DNA from: Coriobacteriaceae bacterium
GTDB lineage: Bacteria > Actinomycetota > Coriobacteriia > Coriobacteriales > Coriobacteriaceae
Reading direction: 5' to 3'
Assembly (NCBI GenBank): GCA_902364975.1
Contig: CABJFQ010000008.1
Span: 17,193-81,192, forward strand
DNA: 64,000 bases
Below are positions 45,930-53,992 of this stretch, in pieces; position 1 is the stretch's first letter, and every line of letters begins with the position of its first letter. The translations under genes were made by a program, and so were the position numbers. The notes under the pieces were generated by a model. That model was not told the DNA's origin. It made no database searches and was given only the letters and a program-made list of their open reading frames with translations.

Positions 45930-45961
45930 AAAAGTCCATCGGTTATCCGATGGACTTTTTT
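45930..45961 (+). terminator. Terminator of tRNA-Ala
   Basis: AAAAGTCCATCGG (45930-45942) pairs perfectly with 45947-45959, 4-nt loop TTAT, continuing into a run of T to 45961. Confidence 0.9.
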
Positions 45962-46021
45962 CATACTTATCAACCCCACAAACGAAAGTGACGCGTGCAC
46001 CCGCGACCACCCCGCAAAAAG

Positions 46022-46085
46022 TTGCGCAATTACCTTCCCGGTTTTGTACAAAGTTTGTTAGCCAAACTTAATAGTTTGCGCAATT
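46022..46085. promoter_or_regulatory. Two direct TTGCGCAATT repeats upstream of loaP
   Basis: TTGCGCAATT occurs at 46022-46031 and 46076-46085, 54 nt apart start to start, about five helical turns. Each contains the palindrome TTGCGCAA. A short AAGTTTG...CAAACTT hairpin lies between them. They could be operator half-sites for the glycan operon. The rest of the roughly 750-bp gap between the tRNA terminator and loaP has no ORF I would support. Confidence 0.4.
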
Positions 46086-46241
46086 CACGCCGCCAGCAAT
46101 ACAACTCAGGCAGTGCTCGCAAACCCACGCACCCCCATAAACCTGCGGCAATGTATGCAAGACGGCTCAATATCCCCCATAACCACGGCAAATAAACAAT
46201 ATGTTGCTCAACACGCCCTAAAACGTATGGGCCACCTGCTG

Positions 46242-46250
46242 TGCTAGGAT
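46242..46250 (+). promoter_or_regulatory. Possible extended -10 for the loaP leader transcript
   Basis: TGCTAGGAT reads as an extended -10 (TGn followed by TAGGAT). No clear -35 is visible. If used, the transcript would begin near 46257 and have an untranslated leader of about 460 nt before loaP. Confidence 0.3.
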
Positions 46251-46467
46251 ACCTATCTTTACATGGGTTCAACTGTGCTCGCGGCTCCAGCAAGCCACAA
46301 AGCACAGGGTCGATCAGCATCCGGCCGTAACGGCGGTGCCAGAAAGACCACGAGCTCCAATAGCGTCGTCATGCGTATCGCATCGAATGATTTTGTTCTT
46401 ATCTATGTGCGGGTTCATCATTCGATTCGACATTTTATGACAAATCGCAGCAGTCCTACAGCTGATT

Positions 46468-46509
46468 GCGTGCGGTCCAGTTTTGTTCCCGCTTGACTGG
46501 ATTGCACGC
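46468..46509 (+). promoter_or_regulatory. Strong hairpin in the loaP leader
   Basis: 46468-46480 pairs with 46497-46509 over 13 positions including two G-U pairs, loop of 16; outer AGCT blocks (46460-46463 and 46510-46513) can extend it past a bulge. A second stem, GACGCGG with CCGCGTC, lies just downstream (about 46520-46552). A structured leader hairpin is what LoaP-type antiterminators are known to bind; the link here is inferred. Confidence 0.45.
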
Positions 46510-46716
46510 AGCTAGCTGGGGACGCGGTCTTTTTGCGATACACGTCCGCGTCTCTAGTCACTGCACTTATACATACCGTTCACGGTGGGGCAGAGCCACG
46601 TGCTTGTCTAATTGGGCTCAGGGTTTGAATATGGAGCGCCTTCGCGCACAAGCGCCCTGGCGAAGCCATACCCAAACCCCGTGAGCCACACGTAAGACAG
46701 CAAGGGGGTGGTGCTC

Positions 46717-47262
46717 GTGTGGTATGTGATCCAGGTCATTAACGGTCGCGAAGACGTAATGCGCGAGCGCATCGAGCACGTGGTGCCGGCTGGTGCCATG
46801 CAGGAGCTCTTTTATCCCCAATTTCAAACCGAGATCAAAGTACACGGCGAATGGGTCAACACGACCAAGCCGCTCTTTCCCGGTTATCTGATCTGCGATA
46901 CGGCAGATCCCCGCACCGTGCAACAGTATCTTCTGCGCATGGACGACTTTGCCCGGGTGCTTTCCCAGGACGGCCAGTTTGTGCCGCTGGCAAAAGAAGA
47001 GGTCCAGCTTATTGGCGGCTTTACGCATAGGGGAGACCGCGTTGTGCCCATGAGCGAGGCCTTAAAAGACGGCGACCAGGTCGTAGTGACGGCAGGCCCG
47101 CTGCTGGGCCACGAAGGCCTTATCAAATCCATTAACAGACGCAAGAGCACTGCTTATTTGGAGCTCGACCTGTGCGGCCGACGCGTAACCACCCGCGTTG
47201 GCCTCGCGGTGCTTTCAAACGAGCAACGCGTCATGCGCAATCACAGAAGATCGATCGCCTAG
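46717..47262 (+). CDS. loaP: LoaP-type NusG paralog (processive antiterminator)
   Basis: Specialised NusG-family factor expected to bind RNA polymerase and let it read through terminators in the long downstream operon. 181 residues: an N-terminal NGN domain (WYVIQVINGREDVMRERIE, KPLFPGYLICDT) and a C-terminal KOW domain (KDGDQVVVTAGPLLGHEGLIKSI). GTG 46717 gives the expected V-W-Y-V beginning and has AAGGGGGTG 7 nt upstream; GTG codons at 46708 and 46711 lie inside that site. Its place between a long structured leader and a polysaccharide operon matches LoaP better than housekeeping NusG. Confidence 0.88.
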   Translation: MWYVIQVINGREDVMRERIEHVVPAGAMQELFYPQFQTEIKVHGEWVNTTKPLFPGYLICDTADPRTVQQYLLRMDDFARVLSQDGQFVPLAKEEVQLIGGFTHRGDRVVPMSEALKDGDQVVVTAGPLLGHEGLIKSINRRKSTAYLELDLCGRRVTTRVGLAVLSNEQRVMRNHRRSIA

Positions 47263-47303
47263 CTGCAAGCTCGCAAGCGGACGAACGAAGGCAAAAAAGT
47301 ATC

Positions 47304-47312
47304 GGGGGGGGG
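47304..47312. repeat. G9 tract upstream of the sugar transferase gene
   Basis: Nine consecutive G between loaP and the sugar transferase gene, 18 nt before its start codon and just ahead of the GGAG ribosome-binding site. Confidence 0.85.
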
Positions 47313-47330
47313 CTCTTGGAGCCTACGATA

Positions 47331-48110
47331 ATGACCGTGGAGCAGGGTGCGCGAGAGGCGTGCACAGCCGCCACGGCGAATTCCGTCCCTGCCGCAGCGG
47401 GTGCTACGGGGGATTACCTTACAAACGAAGAAGCCACCGAAATGCTGCGCGGTGCCAACTCCGGGGTTATGCCCGAGCTTGGGCACAGGTTCTACCGCGT
47501 TATTAAGCGTACGGTGGACATTGTCGCCGCAGGCGGAGCCTTGGTGTTGCTCTTTATTCCCGGGTTAATTCTGAGCGTGGTCATTTGCATAAAGAGCCCG
47601 GGCGCAAGCCCCCTATATTCGCAGTGGCGCGTGGGCCGCGTGCACAAAGACGGCACGTTCTACCTGTTTAAGATCTACAAGTTCCGCAGCATGGTGCCCA
47701 ATGCAGACCAAATGCTCAAGGACTTGCAGGCTCAAAACGAGGCCACCGGCCCCATGTTTAAAATGAAGCACGACCCGCGCATTATTCCCGGCGTGGGTAA
47801 CTTCATTCGCAAGCACAGCATCGACGAGCTGCCCCAGCTCATCAACGTGTTTTTGGGCCAAATGAACCTCATTGGCCCGCGTCCCGGCCTGCCGCGCGAG
47901 GTTGCCCTGTACAGCGAACACGACATGAAGCGCCTTGCCGTAAAGCCTGGCTGCAGCGGTCCTTGGCAAGTAATGGGCCGCAGCTACCTGGGCTTCAAAG
48001 AAATGGTTGAGCTGGATCTTCGCTATATAGAGAATCGCAGCCTGCGCCAGGACCTGCGGTTGATATTCGGCACGCTGAAGACGATGTTCTCTGGGGAAGG
48101 TGCCGTGTAG
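47331..48110 (+). CDS. Undecaprenyl-phosphate sugar phosphotransferase (bacterial sugar transferase family)
   Basis: Initiates glycan repeat-unit synthesis by moving a sugar phosphate to the lipid carrier at the membrane. 259 residues: a variable N terminus, one hydrophobic helix (about 65-92, VDIVAAGGALVLLFIPGLI), then the catalytic domain with YKFRSMVPNAD, HSIDELPQLINVFLGQMNL, IGPRPGLPREV and KPGCSGPWQVMGRS, the classic WbaP/WcaJ C-terminal blocks. ATG 47331 has GGAG 9 nt upstream; an open frame extends into loaP without similarity. The sugar transferred is unknown. Confidence 0.9.
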   Translation: MTVEQGAREACTAATANSVPAAAGATGDYLTNEEATEMLRGANSGVMPELGHRFYRVIKRTVDIVAAGGALVLLFIPGLILSVVICIKSPGASPLYSQWRVGRVHKDGTFYLFKIYKFRSMVPNADQMLKDLQAQNEATGPMFKMKHDPRIIPGVGNFIRKHSIDELPQLINVFLGQMNLIGPRPGLPREVALYSEHDMKRLAVKPGCSGPWQVMGRSYLGFKEMVELDLRYIENRSLRQDLRLIFGTLKTMFSGEGAV

Positions 48111-48111
48111 C

Positions 48112-49215
48112 ATGCGCATCGCCATGATAGGCCAAAAGAGAACGGGTTCGCGCGAGGGCGGCGTAGAAGTGGTGGTAGGCGAGCTTGCTCGCCGTATGGC
48201 AGACCTTGGTCACCAAGTAACCTGCTACGACCGTATGGGCGAAGGAGCTCCTTCCGAGCCCTACGAGAAGGATGGCTACCGCATCGTTCCCGTAAAGGCT
48301 CTGGACATCAAGGGGCTCTCTGCGCTCACGAGCAGCTTTGCCGCAACAAGGGCCGCCATCAAAGACGGGGCAGACGTAATTCACTATCACGCAGAGGGGC
48401 CGTGTGTCCCCCTTCGTTTTGCGCGTTCCGCGGACATCAGGACCGTGGCAACGATCCACGGCCTGGACTGGCAGCGTGCAAAATGGGGCGGCTTGGCTTC
48501 CAAGTACATCAAGTTCGGCGAGGCGACGGCGGCCAAGTGCGCGGATGCGCTCATCGTGCTTTCCCGGGACAATCAGGAGTACTTCAAGGAGGCTTACGGC
48601 CGCGAGGCTACGCTCATTCCCAACGGCATCACTCCCGAGGCGGATCTTCCCGCGAAGGAGATCTCCGAGCGCTTGGGGCTCACCCAGGGCTCCTATGTCC
48701 TCTACCTCGGTCGCATTGTGCCCGAGAAGCGACCGGAACTGTTGGTGGAGGCGTACAAGCAGGTAAAGACGGATAAGCGCCTGGTTATCGCGGGCGACTC
48801 CTCCGATACGGACGACTACGCCGTGGCGCTCAAAGAGGCTGCCGCGTCCGACCCCCGCGCGCTCTTTACCGGCCACGTTGAGGGCAACCTGCTCTCCGAG
48901 CTGTACTCCAACGCGTATTGCTACGCGCTCCCCTCCGACGTTGAGGGCCTGCCCATGAGCTTGCTGGAGGCCATGTCTCACGGTGCGGCATGCGTTACCT
49001 CGGATATTCCCGAGTGCGCGGATGTTCTGCAGGGTTGCGGGCTCACGTTCCCACACGGAGACGCGGGGGCGCTGCGCGACGTGCTTGAAGGCCTGATAGC
49101 GGATTCTGCCCAAGCGGAGAGGCTGGGCGCCATGGCACGTGACCGCGCGATTAATGGCTATGACTGGAACAGCGTCGTCCAAAGGACGCTTGCTTTGTAT
49201 GAGGGTGTTGCGTAA
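48112..49215 (+). CDS. Glycosyltransferase family 4
   Basis: Probable second transferase of the repeat unit, cytoplasmic side. 367 residues, GT-B fold: MRIAMIGQKRTGSREGGVEVVVGELA at the N terminus, VATIHGLDWQRAKW, ALIVLSRDNQEYF, LYLGRIVPEKRPELLVEAY (nucleotide-sugar lobe) and the E-x7-E-like PSDVEGLPMSLLEAMSHG. It starts 2 nt after the sugar transferase stop and its stop overlaps the next start by 1 nt. Sugar and linkage cannot be told. Confidence 0.9.
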   Translation: MRIAMIGQKRTGSREGGVEVVVGELARRMADLGHQVTCYDRMGEGAPSEPYEKDGYRIVPVKALDIKGLSALTSSFAATRAAIKDGADVIHYHAEGPCVPLRFARSADIRTVATIHGLDWQRAKWGGLASKYIKFGEATAAKCADALIVLSRDNQEYFKEAYGREATLIPNGITPEADLPAKEISERLGLTQGSYVLYLGRIVPEKRPELLVEAYKQVKTDKRLVIAGDSSDTDDYAVALKEAAASDPRALFTGHVEGNLLSELYSNAYCYALPSDVEGLPMSLLEAMSHGAACVTSDIPECADVLQGCGLTFPHGDAGALRDVLEGLIADSAQAERLGAMARDRAINGYDWNSVVQRTLALYEGVA

Positions 49216-50498
49216 TGAAGATCCTTCTTGTAAATAAGTTTCATTGGCGCAAGGGTGGAAGCGAGACGTACTACTTTGCTCTTGCCGATGGTCTTCGCGC
49301 TCTTGGGCATGAAGTTGCCTTCTTCAGCATGGAGGATGAGCGTAATGAGCCGACTGAGTGGTCGCGTTACTTTGTAACGAATCGCGACTATAACGGACCG
49401 AGCTCTATTGTCGATAAGGCGAAGGCCGCGCAGGCACTTGTGTATTCCAAAGAGGCGCGCGAGAAGTTCGATGCGCTGTGCCGTGAATTCCAGCCCGATG
49501 TAATCCATCTCAATCTCACTCATAGGCAGATTACGTTTTCCATCTTGGACGCTCCTTGGCTAAAGCAGCATCCAACGCCGGTTGTGTATACCTCGCACGA
49601 CTTGATTCTTGCTTGCCCGAGCTATCTTATGCTTGATTCCGAGGGCAACGTTTGCGATTCGTGTCTCGGGGGTCATTTTGGCAATTGCCTTAAGAAGAAG
49701 TGCGTAAAGGGTTCGATCGCAAAAAGCGCGTTAGCGGTGGCTGAGGCGGAGTGGCTTAAACGGCACAAAACCTATTCACGTCTCGATCGCATCATCTGCC
49801 CGAGTGAGTTCATGCGGAACAAGTTTATTGAAGCGGGGCTTCCCGAGCGTCAGCTTGTCCTCATGCGGAATTTCCTGAATCCCGATTCGATGTCACGGGA
49901 AGTTGCCAACCAAAATAATGAAGATCCCTACATGCTGTATCTGGGACGCCTTTCTCGCGAGAAAGGCGTGTTAACGCTCGTGCATGCTTTTGAGAAGGCG
50001 GCACCGGTGATCCCTGATTGGCGTCTTGTTATTGCAGGCGATGGCCCTGAATGTGATGCTGTGAAGGTCAAAGTTTCCGCAATGCCAAACGAAATAAGCT
50101 CGAGGATTGAGCTGGTTGGATATAAAACCGGTGACGCCCTGCGCGGACTTGTGAATCGAGCCACTCTGGCGGCTGCGCCGTCAGAGTGGCTCGAGAACGC
50201 GCCATATGCGGTTCTCGAGGCACTCGCCGCGGGCAAGCCCGTTATCGGTACGAACATGGGCGGAATACCCGAGCTGGTACGTGAGGGTGAAACGGGCTTC
50301 CTGGCTGAAGCCCACGATGAGGCAGGACTCGCAGATGCAATCCGTAGGGGTGCGGCGGTGGCCGCCGATCCTGCGGCTTACGCCGCGATGAGCGCGCATT
50401 GCCGTTCATTCGTGGCAGAGAACTGTAATCAAGAGAAATACATCCGGAATCTCGTCTCCCTGTATCAAGAACTAATTGACCGGAAGGTGGTGGCCTAA
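49215..50498 (+). CDS. Glycosyltransferase family 4
   Basis: 427 residues, GT-B fold. N-terminal ILLVNKFHWRKGGSETYYFALAD, VVYTSHDLILACPSYLML, then a cysteine-rich insert (CDSCLGGHFGNCLKKKC) seen in some capsule glycosyltransferases, LYLGRLSREKGVLTLVHAF, and PSEWLENAPYAVLEALAAGKP holding the E-x7-E motif. The DNA encoding the last motif region forms a long hairpin (50156-50194). Overlaps its upstream neighbour by one base. Confidence 0.9.
   Translation: MKILLVNKFHWRKGGSETYYFALADGLRALGHEVAFFSMEDERNEPTEWSRYFVTNRDYNGPSSIVDKAKAAQALVYSKEAREKFDALCREFQPDVIHLNLTHRQITFSILDAPWLKQHPTPVVYTSHDLILACPSYLMLDSEGNVCDSCLGGHFGNCLKKKCVKGSIAKSALAVAEAEWLKRHKTYSRLDRIICPSEFMRNKFIEAGLPERQLVLMRNFLNPDSMSREVANQNNEDPYMLYLGRLSREKGVLTLVHAFEKAAPVIPDWRLVIAGDGPECDAVKVKVSAMPNEISSRIELVGYKTGDALRGLVNRATLAAAPSEWLENAPYAVLEALAAGKPVIGTNMGGIPELVREGETGFLAEAHDEAGLADAIRRGAAVAADPAAYAAMSAHCRSFVAENCNQEKYIRNLVSLYQELIDRKVVA
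50156..50194. repeat. Inverted repeat inside a glycosyltransferase gene
   Basis: TCGAGCCACTCTG (50156-50168) and CAGAGTGGCTCGA (50182-50194) are perfect 13-bp arms around a 13-nt centre. They encode part of the ATLAAAPSEWLE segment near the conserved donor-binding motif. Confidence 0.85.
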
Positions 50499-50501
50499 CC
50501 C

Positions 50502-51638
50502 ATGGCCGAGAAGAAACTCAACGGAACCGTAATCGTAACGTACCGCTGCAACGCGCGCTGCACCATGTGCAACCGCTACAAGGCTCCCAGCCGTCCGGAG
50601 GAGGAGCTCTCCCTCGACGTGATCAAGAAGCTCCCGCGCATGTACTTCACCAACATCACCGGTGGCGAGCCCTTCATCAGGACCGACCTTGCGGATATCG
50701 TGCGCGAGCTGTACAAGAAGTCCGACCGCATCGTCATCTCCACCAACGGCTTCTTCACCGACCGCATCATCGCCCTTGCCGAGGAATTCCCCCAGGTGGG
50801 AATCCGCATCTCCATCGAGGGTCTGCAGCAGACCAACGATGAGATCCGCGGTCTCCAGAACGGCTTCAACCGCGGCTACGAGACGCTCAAGAAGCTCGTG
50901 GAAATGAAGCACCCGGACGTGGGCTTTGGCATGACGGTGCAGGATCGCAACGCTGCGGACTTGGTGCCGCTGTACAAGCTTTCCGACGAGCTCGGCATGG
51001 AGTTCGCCACCGCCAGCCTGCACAACAGCTTCTACTTTGTCGAGGCGAAGAACATCATCAAGGACCGTCCCATGGTGGCCCAGAACTTCGAGGACCTGGT
51101 AAACGAGCTCCTCAAGTCCAACGAGCCCAAGAAGTGGTTCCGCGCGTACTTCAACATGGGCCTCATCAACTACATCTATGGGCAGAAGCGCCTGCTCCCG
51201 TGCGATATGGCGTTCGACACGTTCTTCATCGACCCCTACGGCGACGTCATGCCCTGCAACGGCACCAAGGAGAAGCTCGTTATGGGCAACCTTAACGACG
51301 AGTCTTGGGATGAGCTGTGGGAGAGCGCCCAGGCCGAGAAAGTGCGCGGCTGCGTGCGCCACTGCGACCGCAACTGCTGGATGATCGGCTCCGTGTCTCC
51401 TGCCATGCACAAGTACATCTGGAAACCCGCGTCGTGGGTGCTGGCGCACAAGCTCAAGCCCGGCAAGAAGTTCGACATGCACGAGCTCCCCATCGTGCGC
51501 GACTACGAGTCGGGCAAGGTGACGAAGGAGGAGCTGGACGCTCTTTCCACCTGCGACATGCACGCCGCGATCAACGACGGCCTTTCCGACGCAAGCCGAG
51601 CCGACGCGCACGTGTACGAGACTGAGGAGGCGCTGTAG
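50502..51638 (+). CDS. Radical SAM/SPASM-like protein of the glycan cluster
   Basis: 378 residues with the radical SAM cluster motif in YRCNARCTMCNRYK (CxxxCxxC), TNITGGEPFIRTDL and a TIM-barrel-type middle. The C-terminal part has a SPASM-like cysteine set: LLPCDMAF, DVMPCNGTKEKLVMGNL and CVRHCDRNCWM. Such proteins use a 5'-deoxyadenosyl radical to modify peptides, sugars or proteins. No precursor peptide gene is seen nearby, so a sugar or lipid-linked glycan is a possible substrate, but that is only from context. It begins 3 nt after the preceding stop. Confidence 0.85.
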   Translation: MAEKKLNGTVIVTYRCNARCTMCNRYKAPSRPEEELSLDVIKKLPRMYFTNITGGEPFIRTDLADIVRELYKKSDRIVISTNGFFTDRIIALAEEFPQVGIRISIEGLQQTNDEIRGLQNGFNRGYETLKKLVEMKHPDVGFGMTVQDRNAADLVPLYKLSDELGMEFATASLHNSFYFVEAKNIIKDRPMVAQNFEDLVNELLKSNEPKKWFRAYFNMGLINYIYGQKRLLPCDMAFDTFFIDPYGDVMPCNGTKEKLVMGNLNDESWDELWESAQAEKVRGCVRHCDRNCWMIGSVSPAMHKYIWKPASWVLAHKLKPGKKFDMHELPIVRDYESGKVTKEELDALSTCDMHAAINDGLSDASRADAHVYETEEAL

Positions 51639-51710
51639 TGCAGCCGGGTGGAAAAATCGAATGCAAAAATTCAGAAATAACGGTTGCTCGATATCAATCG
51701 GAGGAAACAC

Positions 51711-52814
51711 GTGAAAGTATCCTGCATAACCAGGCACGCAATCTCTAATTATGGCTCCCTGCTCCAGGCATATGCGACACAACGAGCGGTAGAGAGCTTG
51801 GGGCATGAGTTCGAGATTATGGACTATGTACCTGCTTGTGAGGACGTATCCCAGCAGGTGAGGACGCTTCTTTCGACAAAGCCGTCCTGGAACGGGAACC
51901 CGTTGAAGAAGTCTGTCTACAGACTTCTGATGGAGCCTGAGACAAGGGTGGCGGGCAAGCGGTTTGCGCGTGAGCGTTCCCAGCTGCTTAAGATGAGCCC
52001 TCACTATGCATCCCTGGAGGAGCTGAAGGCTAATCCGCCCAAGGCCGATGTCTATATGACTGGAAGCGATCAGGTGTGGGGTCCCATCAGCTCGGGCGCA
52101 TACGACCTGTCATACGCGCTTGAGTTTGCTCCCGAGGGCGCAAGGCGCATCTCATATGCGGCAAGCTTTGGTAAGAAGAATATCCCGGATAGCGTGCGCC
52201 CCAGGTTTCTCGAGGACCTTCGAGCATATGAGGCCGTGTTCGTACGCGAGGATGCCGCGCGCGAGCAGCTTGCCTCGTGGGGCATAGAGGCCGGACAGGT
52301 TGTCGATCCCACGCTGCTGCTTGATGGCGAGGCGTGGAGAAGGATGGCGGCACCTGCCCCGAAGGGCGAATACATCCTCGTCTACCAGATTCACAGCGAC
52401 CCGACGGTGGGGCAGTACGCCGTGAAGGTTGCCAAAAAGCTTGGCTTGCCCCTGATACGGATCTCCGCAAGCCTGCACCAGGCCTCACGCGAGGGCAAGT
52501 TCAAGTGGCTGCCGACGCTTGCTGAGTTTCTCTCGTATGTCGACAACGCAGCATGCCTAGTCACGGACTCGTTCCACGGTACGGCTTTTGCCATAAATCT
52601 CAATACGCCGCTGGTAGAAGTGCTGCCCAAGAACGGAACCTCGAGCAGGAACGTGAGTATTCTGCGACTCACGGACCTCACGGACAGAGTGCTTCAGAAT
52701 CTAGATGATGTCGAGTTAGCATCCAAGCAGATTGACTTTGGTCGGGTCAACGATGTGATGGGTGCGGAGAGGGAGAAGTCCCTAGCGCAGCTCAAGAGCA
52801 TGATTGAGGAGTAG
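51711..52814 (+). CDS. Polysaccharide pyruvyl transferase family protein (copy 1)
   Basis: Family that adds pyruvate ketals to glycans from phosphoenolpyruvate. 367 residues, GT-B-like: ITRHAISNYGSLLQAYATQ at the N terminus, YMTGSDQVWGP (about 109-119), VVDPTLLLDGEAW, and LVTDSFHGTAFAINL (about 280-294), all family marks. GTG 51711 is chosen because GGAGGAA lies 5 nt upstream. It directly precedes an FrhB-like gene, a pairing repeated in this operon (57582 with 60162). Confidence 0.87.
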   Translation: MKVSCITRHAISNYGSLLQAYATQRAVESLGHEFEIMDYVPACEDVSQQVRTLLSTKPSWNGNPLKKSVYRLLMEPETRVAGKRFARERSQLLKMSPHYASLEELKANPPKADVYMTGSDQVWGPISSGAYDLSYALEFAPEGARRISYAASFGKKNIPDSVRPRFLEDLRAYEAVFVREDAAREQLASWGIEAGQVVDPTLLLDGEAWRRMAAPAPKGEYILVYQIHSDPTVGQYAVKVAKKLGLPLIRISASLHQASREGKFKWLPTLAEFLSYVDNAACLVTDSFHGTAFAINLNTPLVEVLPKNGTSSRNVSILRLTDLTDRVLQNLDDVELASKQIDFGRVNDVMGAEREKSLAQLKSMIEE

Positions 52815-52818
52815 GGCA

Positions 52819-53946
52819 TTGTCAAACGTTGGCACTAGGACGGTATGCAAGAAGGATATGTGCGCTGGCTGTATGGCCTGCGTCGATTCATGTCGACATG
52901 GAGCGATTGCCATTGAGGATACGATTGAGGCGTATAACGCCCGTATTGATCCTACAAGGTGCGTGGGATGTGGACTGTGCGAGAAAACGTGTCCCCAGAT
53001 GGTATCCCCATCTTCGTTGCGTCCTCTCGAGTGGCTACAGGGGTGGGCGAAAGATACATCGCTCAGAATGTCATCTTCGTCCGGGGGTCTGGCTACGGCC
53101 ATCTCGGAGGCGTTTGTGGCGTCAAATGGATTAGTGTGTTCATGTGCACAGGAGGGCGGTGAGTTCCGGTTCCACCTCACTTCTGATGCGGATTACTTGA
53201 GGAGGGCCCAAGGCTCCAAATACGTCAAAAGCAATCCGCTTGGTGCGTACCGCGAGGTTAGGGAGGCCCTGCAAGGTGGTCAAAGGGTTCTCTTTATCGG
53301 TCTTCCTTGTCAGGTTGCTGCGATGCGTAACTTCGTTGGAAGCCGTTTAGCCGATTCCCTTTACACCATCGACCTTATCTGTCATGGTTCACCGTCCCCC
53401 AAGGTCCTGAGCCGATTCTTGGAAGAGACAGGTAACAACCTGTCTAATGAGCTGATACTGGACTTTCGAAAGAAAGTCCAGTTTCAGCTCCGCTATCGCG
53501 GAGCTGAAACTGTGGGTAGGACGGGTGTCCGCGATCGCTACTCGATTGCTTTCCTCTCGGGTTTACCGTATACGGAAGGCTGCTACTCCTGCCGCTACGC
53601 CAAGGGTGATCGTGTCTCCGATATTACGCTTGGCGATTCATGGGGTAGCGAGCTTTCTGATGAGGTCGCGAACGGGATATCCCTCGCACTTGTGCAGACA
53701 GACAAGGGTCGAGAACTGTTAGAAATGACGGACCTTGAGCTTTTGCCGGTTGATCCTGGTCTAGCTGTGGCCAACAATGAACAGCTTCAACGTCCTTCGA
53801 CGAAGCCTATAGAAAGAAATACCTTTATGGACGGCTTTCGTAACGGGGTACGGGTTAACCGACTCGTTCTCAGGGCGAGGCCAAAAGACTGCGCCAAGTA
53901 CTTGGTCAAGGATATACTGCTTGCACTGGGTTTGCTCAGGGGTTAA
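52819..53946 (+). CDS. FrhB-like ferredoxin/coenzyme F420 hydrogenase beta-type protein (copy 1)
   Basis: About 375 residues. Two N-terminal 4Fe-4S motifs (CAGCMACVDSCRH and CVGCGLCEKTCP) are followed by an FrhB/FdhB-type region: SSSGGLATAISEAF, QGSKYVKSNPLG, GLPCQVAAMRNF, DLICHGSPSPKVL and CYSCRYAKGDRVSDITLGDSWG. Relatives in capsule clusters occur beside pyruvyl transferases and have no proven function; the cofactor (flavin or F420) is unknown. The probable start is TTG 52819, 7 nt after a GGAG at the end of the previous gene. Codons 211-232 are encoded by an overlapping three-part inverted repeat. Confidence 0.83.
   Translation: MSNVGTRTVCKKDMCAGCMACVDSCRHGAIAIEDTIEAYNARIDPTRCVGCGLCEKTCPQMVSPSSLRPLEWLQGWAKDTSLRMSSSSGGLATAISEAFVASNGLVCSCAQEGGEFRFHLTSDADYLRRAQGSKYVKSNPLGAYREVREALQGGQRVLFIGLPCQVAAMRNFVGSRLADSLYTIDLICHGSPSPKVLSRFLEETGNNLSNELILDFRKKVQFQLRYRGAETVGRTGVRDRYSIAFLSGLPYTEGCYSCRYAKGDRVSDITLGDSWGSELSDEVANGISLALVQTDKGRELLEMTDLELLPVDPGLAVANNEQLQRPSTKPIERNTFMDGFRNGVRVNRLVLRARPKDCAKYLVKDILLALGLLRG
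53449..53512. repeat. Overlapping three-part inverted repeat inside frhB-like copy 1
   Basis: Segment 1 (53449-53467) pairs with segment 2 (53472-53490): 19 positions, one mismatch, GAAA loop. The end of segment 2 (from 53479, with the bases up to 53493) pairs perfectly with segment 3 (53498-53512): 15 bp, TATC loop. The two hairpins cannot form together. The encoded protein reads ELILDFRKKVQFQLRYRGAET. Confidence 0.9.
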
Positions 53947-53992
53947 CACATCGAGAGCGTTTGCTTTAGGCATTAATGATAAGGTAATCCAT

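Noticed and set aside
45726..46071. Two frames covering the tRNA-Ala gene and its terminator
   Set aside because: The tRNA is clear-cut with promoter and terminator; the frames are incidental.
46255..46700. JUMPstart/ops element in the leader before the glycan operon
   Set aside because: I did not find the GGCGGTAG-type ops core in the leader, and the protein is LoaP-like rather than RfaH-like.
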